DNA of 64,000 nucleotides from Magicicada septendecula (Eukaryota; Arthropoda; Insecta; Hemiptera; Cicadidae): the NCBI GenBank assembly GCA_034769895.1, contig CM068369.1:424601479-424665478 (forward strand). The letters are read 5' to 3'. The notes below the pieces were generated by a model that saw only the letters and a list, made by a program, of their open reading frames with translations, had not been told where the DNA came from and did not search any database. Shown here piece by piece: positions 51,963-64,000 of this stretch; position 1 is the stretch's first letter, and every line of letters begins with the position of its first letter. The translations under genes were made by a program, and so were the position numbers.

Positions 51963-54900
51963 TAACTATTGTTTATGTTTTCTTTAAGGGGAGGGTTAGG
52001 GAAATCGGGAAGATAAAAAGGGTAAGGATCATTTATAGGTCAAGAACTAGGACTAAAGGTAAGGACAAAACTTCCTCCGGAAATAAGGGTAAATGGAGAA
52101 AACCAAGGCTCGCGTGGGCAGGGGCGCGTCCCTGAAATGGACGAACCCCACTGGGACAAGTGGGGAACATCTATCCGCTACAACTTACTGTTTTATATTA
52201 ACTTTCTAATTTTAGAGTTATTTAGTTTATATTCAATTACCAAATTTAATGTATTCAAACAACTTAACATTTATTTATTAATTTCTCATGATCAACTTCA
52301 AATCTCATAAAATAATTTAAACTCATTAGAAAAATTCAACCATATAACATTTAAATCAATCAAGGATATTTAAACAGTTCAAATTATTTTAATTAAATCA
52401 ATTATTGAAAACACAACATGTTAATTACTTTCACACATTGCAATAACTACAACTCATTCATTATCTTCTTCCAAATTATTTTTGTTATTTATTTAAGCTG
52501 CAAAACATTAATATTATTATTATCATCACAACAAGTTCTACTACCTACATACATTGGTTATCTAACATTTTATAATACATACAATTAAATTCACTACACT
52601 TATTTACAATTCTTCATCATTGATTGCTCAGTTATATCACACTTCAATGTCCAAGGTTGCGAGGTCAATACCATAAAACAATATATTTAAAATTGTTCAT
52701 TTATGAATTTCAGCCTCCATCATAAAAATTTAGTCTGGGTTTCAAATAACAATTTTCAATTTTATTTGCATTCCACATACGGTTATCTTGTGTATAGTAG
52801 CCATAAAATTTCAGTTTATTCATTTTACCATAATAATCATATACCAGGTCAACATTATTTATTTCTGTCCAGTCTCCATTAGTAGTTGTATTCATTATCA
52901 AGTCAGTTATTTTTTCATCATAAAGTAAATTATTATTATTTAAACATGTATCATCAAAACAATTCTCACTCTCTATTTTAACAGGTAAATACTTCAAATC
53001 ATTTCATATAGGTGTTCAGTCCTTGTTTGAATCTAACTCGCAGCCTAAACAATAAAAAGCATTACACACTGTGTTGAAATATTTATAAAGGAATGTCATG
53101 TTGTCGACTGTGTCACGATTCTAAGAACTTTGCATCTGTGTGACAACCACTCACAAATGCACAAGCACCAACATCTGTGGAGCGCCTAACACACGCTAAA
53201 CGCAAGGCGCACAACATGGCTTGATGCGATTTTGCCAAACACATGTTCTCAACATGCCGGAACCATGACTGTAAGCCACACCCATTTATGTGACGAAAGT
53301 AAAGGCAGTGAAAATTTTGTCGACATCCAACACACAGAAAAACACATGTGTTACCTGTACAGCCATTAAAACTTCGACAACGAAGGCCGTGAACGACGAT
53401 GAAATTTGTTCGCGGGAAAGGCAGTGATGCCCGCCCGGATGTAACATCGAAAAGTAACAGTCTTCTTCCCAGTCAAATAACACCTTCAGACCGTGCGGTC
53501 ATAAAAAATCTTAGCTCGAGTATATAAAGGTCGGCTGACCAAACAAGTGTACCAGAGGCGTAAAAAGCAGTATAAATTAATAATATATACAGTAAAATCA
53601 GTGCGAAGTTTAATACGAGTGAACCACAATGTTTTGAACATCGAATTAGAGAACACTGGGGGACGCGCCATGCGGTCGGCAGAACCGAAGCTGCACACGT
53701 AATTGTATCCATTCAAATATATTATTATTTTAAATAAAAAGGAGGTAATTTGTATGTGTGTGCGTGTGGGCAAACTGGGTAACTTTCTTTAAATTAAGAA
53801 ATAATATAAGTAATAATGTCTGAGTAAATCTTTTGTTGTGGTGTAGATTTGAAAAGAAAATTAATAAAATGACAGTACAAGTTTGAATAGAAACATTTGT
53901 GAAACAAGTAAAATTAAAAGTAGCAAAAGAAATCATAAATATAATGGCCTAATAAAATTTGAGTTGTTTTACATAAATGCGAGTTGAATATGTAACTGAG
54001 TTAACCTTGAACCCTGCTTGTATTACGCCTTTCGTGCGACGGACTTTGGGTTGGAAGGTGAGTTATCCTGGGTAAGCAAATATTTAAATGGTATAAGTCT
54101 CTTATTAATCTGAGTTAACACAGTTGGCGCATCTGAACGAGATCACTGGAGTTCTCTGTTCGAGATCCCAACACCGAAAAGTAGAACAGATACGCACCAC
54201 AGCGCACCTCCCCTTCTAATATGTTTCCCCAAAAAATCCAAATCCCTGGCTTATATCATGCCAGATCCTCAACCGATATGTTCCCCCTTACATGCAAACT
54301 GTGTCGCCTTTGGCAAATACTGGGCGCATACATACACCTATAATTTTTTCTAAACAAACTCATCCTTTAAAATTTAAGTTCAAAATCAGATTGTATCAAA
54401 ACAAAACAAAATCTCTTATCTGAATGGATTAAATCTCTTTGTTATTATTACTGAAAAAAAAACAAATAAATTGAATATTTAATTAAAACATGAACTGCCT
54501 TATCTTAACATTTGATTATACATATATCCTAAACAATATAATTCAATAACGCTTTAATACGCATAAACAATAATACAATCAGAATTAATACAAACATCAA
54601 TTTGATGGCAGGCACCAAAAACTTTTTTTTATTTCTACCTCCCTTTTAATCCCTTAACCCCTGATACCCATTACATATGCATGTGTTATGCGCTATGCTT
54701 CTTGGCCTTCTCCAGCCTCATCCTAGCCGTAAACCACATCTCCCTCGTGACCTGTAACTGGGTCACCGCCCATCCACACTCACTATTACCCCCCCAGACT
54801 GTAGCGTCTAGTTGCTTTCACAAGGACTGATGCGGAAGTGGTGGACATTTTTTTCTTTTATTCCACCCCCATCCTTGCTTCGGCGTTACAATAAAATTCG

Positions 54901-56695
54901 GTATTACACCTACTATTCTTGATTTATACACCCCTAATGGACTACCACCCCTATCTGGGTGAAAATAGCCCTGTTCCAAAATTTGGTAGATTCCCCAAAA
55001 AATAACCCCCCTTCTAAATCTAACAAACCACCGGGTTAACAAAATAAAACAAACTACAAGCCGGTTATATCAAGTAAAATTTATGATGCCATAATTAACT
55101 ACTTTCACGGTCATGATCCGGTGAGGTCATGACCGCACTTAGGTGGAGAATCTACAGTTACAACATAAATTATAAATTGTCATTAATACATTAATAAAAT
55201 TTATATGAGCAGTAATATACACCTCTAAGTTTCCAGACACTATCTTAGCACAACCATTTCCTTTACATGAATATTTGTTTTCATCAATTATTATTTAATT
55301 TACAATTCCAATTTGAATTCCAATGAAAATAAAGTTAAGTTCATTATTAAAATCATCTTTTCTATTAATTTAATTACCAAATTAATTGACTTATATTTAA
55401 TTTCTCAAACTCTAAATTCATTATTTCAATCTTATTTGTTCGAAACAATTTCATTTGTTTTAATTATATTTTACAAAAGGACCGTACAAAAAATATTACC
55501 TCCATTCCATCACAGGTGTTTCTTTTATTTCACAATAGGATTTTCCACTGGCAATGATTCAGCAGACTGCAACATTTTGTTATTGTCAATTCAGCATGCC
55601 TGTAGACATTAGTCACAACATACAACACCCCTGTTTCCATCAACAGTGGTCTGCCAGACTGGTGTTATAAACACAGTTATCAACACTCCTTCAGTCTAAA
55701 CATTCTGCTTACCTCACCTCTAATACCTGTACTTTTCTATAAATCTTTTAATGTTAACATATTTAACAAAGTCTATATATTACAGTTCAAGCCAAATATA
55801 ATTTTAATTCATTAATAAAATTAACCTTTTTAAATTATTCGTTTAACTTGAAAATTCTTTAATAATCTCCACTCAAAACAGTTTAACTTTAATTACAGCT
55901 ATATGAAGTTAATGTATAAAATATATAAAATTACAGTTCAATTTAAATAAAAATGAAGTTACACATTACCAGCCTTCATATTATTAAGTTACTCCAGGGA
56001 CGACTCAAATTTAATTTAATCTCTTCGTACATTCAAAAAATTTCCATTACTTTAATTACATTTATCAAAAAGATTCTAATTAGTCTAATATTTCAGTTTT
56101 TCTTAATACTTCAATAAATTTTACAAACATTCCATTATTTGTTTCAAATCTCTCTTTAAATTCCTCCTCCACCATCGCATTCTTAATACCGTTATCCTCT
56201 ACTCATAACCTAACATAGCAGGTACCACAAAATAATAATTAAACCTTTTGGTTACATTGCTTTTGTTTCAAAATATTTTCAAAAATTATTTTTTTTTCTC
56301 TAACTACCCGTGAATAGGTTATATCTTATATGTACAGGATCATTGTTTATCGAGATGCGATTGAAGACGAACAGAACCCCACTTTTATGACAGTGAATAA
56401 CTACCCTTCTAACGTTACTAAATTCTATACCTGTCGCCTTTTCCCGAAAATAATAAACAAACCACAACCACTAATCTACGACCTCATCTCAATAAACAAT
56501 AATCCTATTAGCTTATACAGAAAATTTGTTTATCTCGTTTGTCTACTCAGCCACAAAACTTCTCTACCAACTATCTAATTAAGGGATGAGTTTACAATTC
56601 GTGAATAACACCAGTTTTTAATTTTGAGGATTGCCCTAATGTATTGTTTAGAATTAAGGCAATCAAATGGTTCCAAAAAGTGTGCCAAATCTATG
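51963..56695 (+). repeat. Array unit 12 (4733 bp, right bloc)
   Basis: Matches unit 11 at its start, then carries an 8-substitution patch at 53388-53563 shared only with unit 13. After that it runs nearly identical to units 11 and 13 to about 55250. The 82-codon frame near 56416 carries private changes. Confidence 0.97.
53388..53563. other. Clustered-substitution patch in unit 12 (also 58118-58293 in unit 13)
   Basis: Eight substitutions relative to the other units fall within 176 bp: GGCTGC to GGCCGT, GCATATTAAGG to GTATATAAAGG, GGCCGACC to GGCTGACC, and GAGACGTGTAAAG to GAGGCGTAAAAAG. The flanks are nearly identical to unit 11. The same patch is in unit 13. This looks like a conversion tract from a more diverged copy, then duplicated with the unit. 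Confidence 0.6.
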
Positions 56696-59600
56696 TAACT
56701 ATTGTTTATGTTTTCTCTAAGGGGAGGGTTAGGGAAATCGGGAAGATAAAAAGGGTAAGGATCATTTATAGGTCAAGAACTAGGACTAAAGGTAAGGACA
56801 AAACTTCCTCCGGAAATAAGGGTAAATGGAGAAAACCAAGGCTCGCGTGGGCAGGGGCGCGTCCCTGAAATAGACGAACCCCACTGGGACAAGTGGGGAA
56901 CATCTATCCGCTACCACTTACTGTTTTATATTAACTTCCTAATTTTAGAGTTATTTAGTTTATATTCAATTACCAAATTTAATGTATTCAAACAACTTAA
57001 CATTTATTTATTAATTTCTCATGATCAACTTCAAATCTCATAAAATAATTTAAACTCATTAGAAAAATTCAGCCATATAACATTTAAATCAATCAAGGAT
57101 ATTTAACAGTTCAAATTATTTTAATTAAATCCATTATTAAACACAACATTTTAATTACTTTCACCCATTGCAATAACTACAACTCATTCATTATCTTCTT
57201 CCAAATTATTTTTGTTATTTATTTAAGCTGCAAAACATTAATATTATTATTATCATCACAACAAGTTCTACTACCTACATACATTGGTTATCTAACATTT
57301 TATAATACATACAATTAAATTCACTACACTTATTTACAATTCTTCATCATTGATTGCTCAGTTATATCACACTTCAATGTCCAAGGTTGCGAGGTCAATA
57401 CCATAAAACAATATATTTAAAATTGTTCATTTATGAATTTCAGCCTCCATCATAAAAATTTAGTCTGGGTTTCAAATAACAATTTTCAATTTTATTTGCA
57501 TTCCACATACGGTTATCTTGTGTATAGTAGCCATAAAATTTCAGTTTATTCATTTTACCATAATAATCATATACCAGGTCAACATTATTTATTTCTGTCC
57601 AGTCTCCATTAGTAGTTGTATTCATTATCAAGTCAGTTATTTTTTCATCATAAAGTAAATTATTATTATTTAAACATGTATCATCAAAACAATTCTCACT
57701 CTCTATTTTAACAGGTAAATACTTCAAATCATTTCATATAGGTGTCCAGTCCTTGTTTGAATCTAACTCGCAGCCTAAACAATAAAAAGCATTACACACT
57801 GTGTTGAAATATTTATAAAGGAATGTCATGTTGTCGACTGTGTCACGATTCTAAGAACTTTGCATCTGTGTGACAACCACTCACAAATGCACAAGCACCA
57901 ACATCTGTGGAGCGCCTAACACACGCTAAACGCAAGGCGCAAAACATGGCTTGATGCGATTTTGCCAAACACATGTTCTCAACATGCCGGAACCATGACT
58001 GTAAGCCACACCCATTTATGTGACGAAAGTAAAGGCAGTGAAAATTTTGTCGACATCCAACACACAGAAAAACACATGTGTTACCTGTACAGCCATTAAA
58101 ACTTCGACAACGAAGGCCGTGAACGACGATGAAATTTGTTCGCGGGAAAGGCAGTGATGCCCGCCCGGATGTAACATCGAAAAGTAACAGTCTTCTTCCC
58201 AGTCAAATAACACCTTCAGACCGTGCGGTCATAAAAAATCTTAGCTCGAGTATATAAAGGTCGGCTGACCAAACAAGTGTACCAGAGGCGTAAAAAGCAG
58301 TATAAATTAATAATATATACAGTAAAATCAGTGCGAAGTTTAATACGAGTGAACCACAATGTTTTGAACATCGAATTAGAGAACACTGGGGGACGCGCCA
58401 TGCGGTCGGCAGAACCGAAGCTGCACACGTAATTGTATCCATTCAAATATATTATTATTTTAAATAAAAAGGAGGTAATTTGTATGTGTGTGCGTGTGGG
58501 CAAACTGGGTAACTTTCTTTAAATTAAGAAATAATATAAGTAATAATGTCTGAGTAAATCTTTTGTTGTGGTGTAGATTTGAAAAGAAAATTAATAAAAT
58601 GACAGTACAAGTTTGAATAGAAACATTTGTGAAACAAGTAAAATTAAAAGTAGCAAAAGAAATCATAAATATAATGGCCTAATAAAATTTGAGTTGTTTT
58701 ACATAAATGCGAGTTGAATATGTAACTGAGTTAACCTTGAACCCTGCTTGTATTACGCCTTTCGTGCGACGGACTTTGGGTTGGAAGGTGAGTTATCCTG
58801 GGTAAGCAAATATTTAAATGGTATAAGTCTCTTATTAATCTGAGTTAACACAGTTGGCGCATCTGAACGAGATCACTGGAGTTCTCTGTTCGAGATCCCA
58901 ACACCGAAAAGTAGAACAGATACGCACCACAGCGCACCTCCCCTTCTAATATGTTTCCCCAAAAAATCCAAATCCCTGGCTTATATCATGCCAGATCCTC
59001 AACCGATATGTTCCCCCTTACATGCAAACTGTGTCGCCTTTGGCAAATACTGGGCGCATACATACACCTATAATTTTTTCTAAACAAACTCATCCTTTAA
59101 AATTTAAGTTCAAAATCAGATTGTATCAAAACAAAACAAAATCTCTTATCTGAATGGATTAAATCTCTTTGTTATTATTACTGAAAAAAAAACAAATAAA
59201 TTGAATATTTAATTAAAACATGAACTGCCTTATCTTAACATTTGATTATACATATATCCTAAACAATATAATTCAATAACGCTTTAATACGCATAAACAA
59301 TAATACAATCAGAATTAATACAAACATCAATTTGATGGCAGGCACCAAAAACTTTTTTTTATTTCTACCTCCCTTTTAATCCCTTAACCCCTGATACCCA
59401 TTACATATGCATGTGTTATGCGCTATGCTTCTTGGCCTTTTCCAGCCTCATCCTAGCCGTAAACCACATCTCCCTCGTGACCTGTAACTGGGTCACCGCC
59501 CATCCACACTCACTATTACCCCCCCAGACTGTAGCGTCTAGTTGCTTTCACAAGGACTGATGCGGAAGTGGTGGACATTTTTTTCTTTTATTCCACCCCC

Positions 59601-61425
59601 ATCCTTGCTTCGGCGTTACAATAAAATTCGGTATTACACCTACTATTCTTGATTTATACACCCCTAATGGACTACCACCCCTATCTGGGTGAAAATAGCC
59701 CTGTTCCAAAATTTGGTAGATTCCCCAAAAAATAACCCCCCTTCTAAATCTAACAAACCACCGGGTTAACAAAATAAAACAAACTACAAGCCGGTTATAT
59801 CAAGTAAAATTTATGATGCCATAATTAACTACTTTCACGGTCATGATCCGGTGAGGTCATGACCGCACTTAGGTGGAGAATCTACAGTTACAACATAAAT
59901 TATAAATTGTCATTAATACATTAATAAAATTTATATGAGCAGTAATATACACCTCTAAGTTTCCAGACACTATCTTAGCACAACCATTTCCTTTACATGA
60001 ATATTTGTTTTCATCAATTATTATTTAATTTACAATTCCAATTTGAATTCCAATGAAAATAAAGTTAAGTTCATTATTAAAATCATCTTTTCTATTAATT
60101 TAATTACCAAATTAATTGACTTATATTTAATTTCTGAAACTCTAAATTCAATATTTCAATCTTATTTTTTCGAAACAATTTCATTTGTTTTAATTACATT
60201 TTACAAAAGGACCGTACAAAAAATATTACCTCCATTCCATCACAGGTGTTTCTTTTATTTCACAATAGGATTTTCCACTGGCAATGATTCAGCAGACTGC
60301 AACATTTTGTTATTGTCAATTCAGCATGCCTGTAGACATTAGTCACAACATACAACACCCCTGTTTCCATCAACAGTGGTCTGCCAGACTGGTGTTATAA
60401 ACACAGTTATAAACACTCCTTCAGTCTAAACATTCTGCTTACCTCACCTCTAATACCTGTACTTTTCTATAAATCTTTTAATGTTAACATATTTAACAAA
60501 GTCTATATATTACAGTTCAAGCCAAATATAATTTTAATTCATTAATAAAATTAACCTTTTTAAATTATTCGTTTAACTTGAAAATTCTTTAATAATCTCC
60601 ACTCAAAACAGTTTAACTTTAATTACAGCTATATGAAGTTAATGTATAAAATATATAAAATTACAGTTCAATTTAAATAAAAATGAAGTTACACATTACC
60701 AGCCTTCATATTATTAAGTTACTCCAGGGACGACTCAAATTTAATTTAATCTCTTCGTAGATTCAAAACAATTTCCATTACTTTAATTATATTTATCAAA
60801 AAGATTCTAATTAGTCTAATATTTCAGTTTTTCTTAATACTTCAATAAATTTTAAAACATTCCATTATTTGTTTCAAATCTCTCTTTAAATTCCTCCTCC
60901 ACCATCGCATTCTTAATACCATTATCCTCTACTCATAACCTAACATAGCAGGTACCACAAAATAATAATTAAACCTTTTGGTTACATTGCTTTTGTTTCA
61001 AAATATTTTCAAAAATTATTTTTTTTTTCTCTAACTACCCGTGAATAGGTTATATCTTATATGTACAGGATCATTGTTTATCGAGATGCGATTGAAGACG
61101 AACAGAACCCCACTTTTATGACAGTGAATAACTACCCTTCTAACGGTACTGAATTCTATACCTGTCGCCTTTTCCCGAAAATAATAAACAAACCACAACC
61201 ACTAATCTACGACCTCATCTCAATAAACAATAATCCTATTAGCTTATACAGAAAATTTGTTTATCTCGTTTGTCTACTCAGCCACAAAACTTCTCTACCA
61301 ACTATCTAATTAAGGGTGAGTTTACAATTCGTGAATAACACCAGTTTTTAATTTTGAGGATTGCCCTAATGTATTGTTTAGAATTAAGGCAATCAAATGG
61401 TTCCAAAAAGTGTGCCAAATCTATG
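56696..61425 (+). repeat. Array unit 13 (4730 bp, right bloc)
   Basis: Shares the 8-substitution patch (58118-58293) and most right-bloc alleles with unit 12. At phase ~1050 it has TGTCCAG instead of the TGTTCAG of units 9-12. Private changes appear at 60136-60170 and 60760-60790, and a 1-bp deletion near 61316. Confidence 0.97.
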
Positions 61426-64000
61426 TAACTATTGTTTATGTTTTCTCTAAGGGGAGGGTTAGGGAAATCGGGAAGATAAAAAGGGTAAGGATCATTTATA
61501 GGTCAAGAACTAGGACTAAAGGTAAGGACAAAACTTCCTCTAGAAATAAGGGTAAATGGAGAAAACCAAGGCTCGCGTGGGCAGGGGCGCGTCCCTGAAA
61601 TAGACGAACCCCACTGGGACAAGTGGGGAACATCTATCCGCTACCACTTACTGTTTTATATTAACTTCCTAATTTTAGATTTATTTAGTTTATATTCAAT
61701 TACCAAATTTAATGTATTCAAACAACTTAACATTTATTTATTAATTTCTCATGATCAACTTAAAATCTCATAAAATAATTTAAACTCATTAGAAAAATTC
61801 AACCATATAACATTTAAATCAATCAAGGATATTTAAACAGTTCAAATTATTTTAATTAAATCAATTATTGAAAACACAACATTTTAATTACTTTCACCCA
61901 TTGCAATAACTACAACTCATTCATTATCTTCTTCCAAATTATTTTTGTTATTTATTTAAGCTGCAAAACATTAATATTATTATTATCATCACAACAAGTT
62001 CTACTACCTACATACATTGGTTATCTAACATTTTATAATACATACAATTAAATTCACTACACTTATTTACAATTCTTCATCATTGATTGCTCAGTTATAT
62101 CACACTTCAATGTCCAAGGTTGCGAGGTCAATACCATAAAACAATATATTTAAAATTGTTCATTTATGAATTTCAGCCTCCATCATCAAAATTTAGTCTG
62201 GGTTTCAAATAACAATTTTCAATTTTATTTTCATTCCACATACGGTTATCTTGTGTATAGTAGCCATAAAATTTCAGTTTATTCATTTTACCATAATAAT
62301 CATATACCAGGTCAACATTATTTATTTCTGTCCAGTCTCCATTAGTAGTTGTATTCATTATCAAGTCAGTTATTTTTTCATCATAAAGTAAATTATTATT
62401 ATTTAAACATGTATCATCAAAACAATTCTCACTCTCTATTTTAAAAGGTAAATACTTCAAATCATTTCATATAGGTGTCCAGTCCTTGTTTGAATCTAAC
62501 TCGCAGCCTAAACAATAAAAAGCATTACACACTGTGTTGAAATATTTATAAAGGAATGTCATGTTGTCGACTGTGTCTCGATTCTAAGAACTTTGCGTCT
62601 GTGTGACAACCACTCACAAATGCACAAGCACCAACATCTGTGGAGCGCCTAACACACGCTAAACGCAAGGCGCAAAACATGGCTTGATGCGATTTTGCCA
62701 AACACATGTTCTCAACATGCCGGAACCATGACTGTAAGCCACACCCATTTATGTGACGAAAGTAAAGGCAGTGAAAATTTTGTCGACATCCAACACACAG
62801 AAAAACACATGTGTTACCTGTACAGACATTAAAACTTCGACAACGAAGGCTGCGAACGACGATGAAATTTGTTCGCGGGAAAGGCAGTGATGCCCGCCCG
62901 GATGTAACATCGAAAAGTAACAGTCTTCTTCCCAGTCTAATAACACCTTCAGACCGCGCGGTCATAAAAAATCTTAGCTCGAGCATATTAAGGTCGGCCG
63001 ACCAAACAAGACGTACCAGAGACGTGTAAAGCAGTATAAATTAATAATATATACAGTAAAATCAGTGCGAAGTTTAATACGAGTGAACCACAATGTTTTG
63101 AACATCGAATTAGAGAACTCTGGGGGACGCGCCATGCAGTCGGGAGAACCGAAGCTGCACACGTAATTGTATCCATTCAAATATATTATTATTTTAAATA
63201 AAAAGGGGGTAATTTGTATGTGTGTGCGTGTGGGCAAACTGGGTAACTTTCTTGAAATTAAGAATTAATATAAGTAATAATGTCCGAGTAAATCTTTTTT
63301 TTTGTTGTGGTGTAAATTTGAAAAGAAAATTAATAAAATGACAGTACAAGTTTGAATAGAAACATTTGTGAAACAAGTAAAATTGAAAGTAGTAAAAGGA
63401 AATCATAAATATAATGGTCTAATAAAATTTGAGTTGTTTTACATAAATGCGAGTTGAATATGTTACTGAGTTAACCTTGAACCCTGCTTGTATTACGCCT
63501 TTCGTGCGACGGACTTTGGGTTGGAAGGTGAGTTATCCTGGGTAAGCAAATATTTAAATGGTAAAAGTCTCTTATTAATCTGAGTTAACACAGTTGGCGC
63601 ATCTGAACGAGATCACTCGACTTCTCTGTTCGAGATCCCAACAACGAAAAGTCGAACAGATACGCACCACAGCGCACCTCCCCTTCTAACATGTTTCCCC
63701 AAAAAATCCAAATTCCTGGCTTATATCATGCCAGATCCTCAACCGATATGTTCCCCCTTACAGGCAAACTGTGTCGCCTTTGGCAAATACTGGGCGCATA
63801 CATACACCTATAATATTTTCTAAACAAACTCATCCTTTAAAATTTAAGTTCAAAATCAGATTGTATCAAAACAAAACAAAATCTCTTATCTGAATGGATT
63901 AAATCTCTTTGTTATTATTACTGAAAAAAAAACAAATAAATTGAATATTTAATTAAAACATGAACCGCCTTATCTTAACATTTGATTATACATATATCCT
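61426..64000 (+). repeat. Array unit 14 (partial, 2575 bp, outlier)
   Basis: The right edge of the window cuts this unit. It does not continue the right bloc: it has AAGGGGGTAA near 63202, AAAGTCGAAC near 63647 and the CATATTAAGG form near 62983, all left-bloc alleles. It also carries many private changes, including a lengthened T run near 63296 and an altered ACAAGACGTACC near 63005. It holds the longest ATG open frame in the window (62546-62986, minus). Confidence 0.97.
62546..62986 (-). CDS. 146-codon ATG open frame unique to unit 14
   Basis: This is the longest ATG frame in the window. It starts with MLELRFFMTARSEGV and ends before a stop at the 5' side of the GC-richer island. In the other units the same frame is cut by a TGA near residue 17 and ends at another TGA. 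Unit 14 has AGA at both places, so the frame runs through and extends further. The central part is Cys/His-rich (CVGCRQNFHCLYFRH), then basic. I recognise no domain, and units 8 and 9 have a further stop in the same frame. It is either a relic of an older coding sequence best preserved in this outlying copy, or a chance gain. Confidence 0.2.
   Translation of the reverse strand: MLELRFFMTARSEGVIRLGRRLLLFDVTSGRASLPFPRTNFIVVRSLRCRSFNVCTGNTCVFLCVGCRQNFHCLYFRHINGCGLQSWFRHVENMCLAKSHQAMFCALRLACVRRSTDVGACAFVSGCHTDAKFLESRHSRQHDIPL

Larger units (their letters stand above)
1..64000. repeat. Tandem megasatellite array, ~4.72 kb unit, 13.5 copies
   Basis: The same ~4.72 kb sequence recurs head to tail, always in the same orientation, from the first base to the last. 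Fourteen unit starts can be read directly from the recurring 'taactattgtttatg'. Spacings are 4735, 4716, 4716, 4715, 4730, 4727, 4729, 4714, 4728, 4722, 4730, 4733 and 4730 bp, followed by 2575 bp of a last partial unit. Copies differ by single substitutions and indels mostly of 1 to 15 bp. No unit carries a transposon or any other large insertion. The unit start is arbitrary because neither array edge is in the window. This repeat size and homogeneity fit a megasatellite kept uniform by unequal crossing-over and gene conversion. The family is not one I recognise. Confidence 0.98.

Noticed and set aside
1-64000. Array of a known multicopy gene (5S rRNA, snRNA, histone, spliced leader).
   Set aside because: I searched by eye for conserved 5S, U1, U2, U6, spliced-leader and histone motifs on both strands and found none.
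1-64000. Concatemer of a small circular virus or plasmid.
   Set aside because: No unit has a replication protein or capsid-sized frame. Ordered allele blocs along the array also point to chromosomal unequal exchange rather than rolling-circle copies.

Overview
The whole window is one head-to-tail tandem array of a ~4.72 kb sequence: 13 full units plus a 14th that runs off the right edge. If base 1 is taken as phase zero, each unit begins where 'taactattgtttatg' recurs: 1, 4736, 9452, 14168, 18883, 23613, 28340, 33069, 37783, 42511, 47233, 51963, 56696 and 61426. Unit lengths are 4714 to 4735 bp. Units differ by scattered substitutions and small indels, and no foreign insertion is visible in any of them. 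Both window edges lie inside the array, so its full size is unknown. I call it a megasatellite (macrosatellite).

The DNA looks eukaryotic, most likely an invertebrate animal, but this is a weak inference. It is AT-rich with little dense coding, has splice-site, branch-point and AATAAA-like motifs, and shows no operon layout, Shine-Dalgarno-led genes, rRNA or tRNA. I do not recognise the repeat family and cannot name a species.

Layout of one unit, in unit 1 coordinates: a purine-rich block with a G-quadruplex motif (26-47) and a small hairpin (184-203); an AT-rich spacer (204-747); a minus-strand open frame (748-1035); a GC-richer island (1042-1760) with a 58-codon ATG frame, a palindrome/TATA-like cluster, and an AATAAA followed by a GT-rich tract; an A-rich stretch; a second GC-richer patch with an excellent 66-bp intron signature (2097-2162); an AT-rich stretch; a C-rich block (about 2640-3110) with a minus-strand G-quadruplex motif; a 28-bp hairpin containing AGGTCATGACC (3151-3178); a long AT-rich spacer (3179-4369); and an 82-codon ATG frame (4370-4618).

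No protein gene can be called with confidence. The small open frames persist mainly because the copies are nearly identical. Where I compared copies by eye, changes were mostly amino-acid-altering and several copies carry stops or frameshifts, as expected for neutral satellite DNA. If the array does anything, the plausible candidates are a repeated non-coding transcript and structured-DNA functions.

The array also records its own history. Units 1-4 form a left bloc, 5-8 are transitional, 9-13 form a right bloc, and unit 14 is an outlier that returns to left-bloc alleles at several sites. Recent duplications of one unit length are visible around units 3-5 and 10-13. A clustered-substitution patch in units 12-13 looks like gene conversion.
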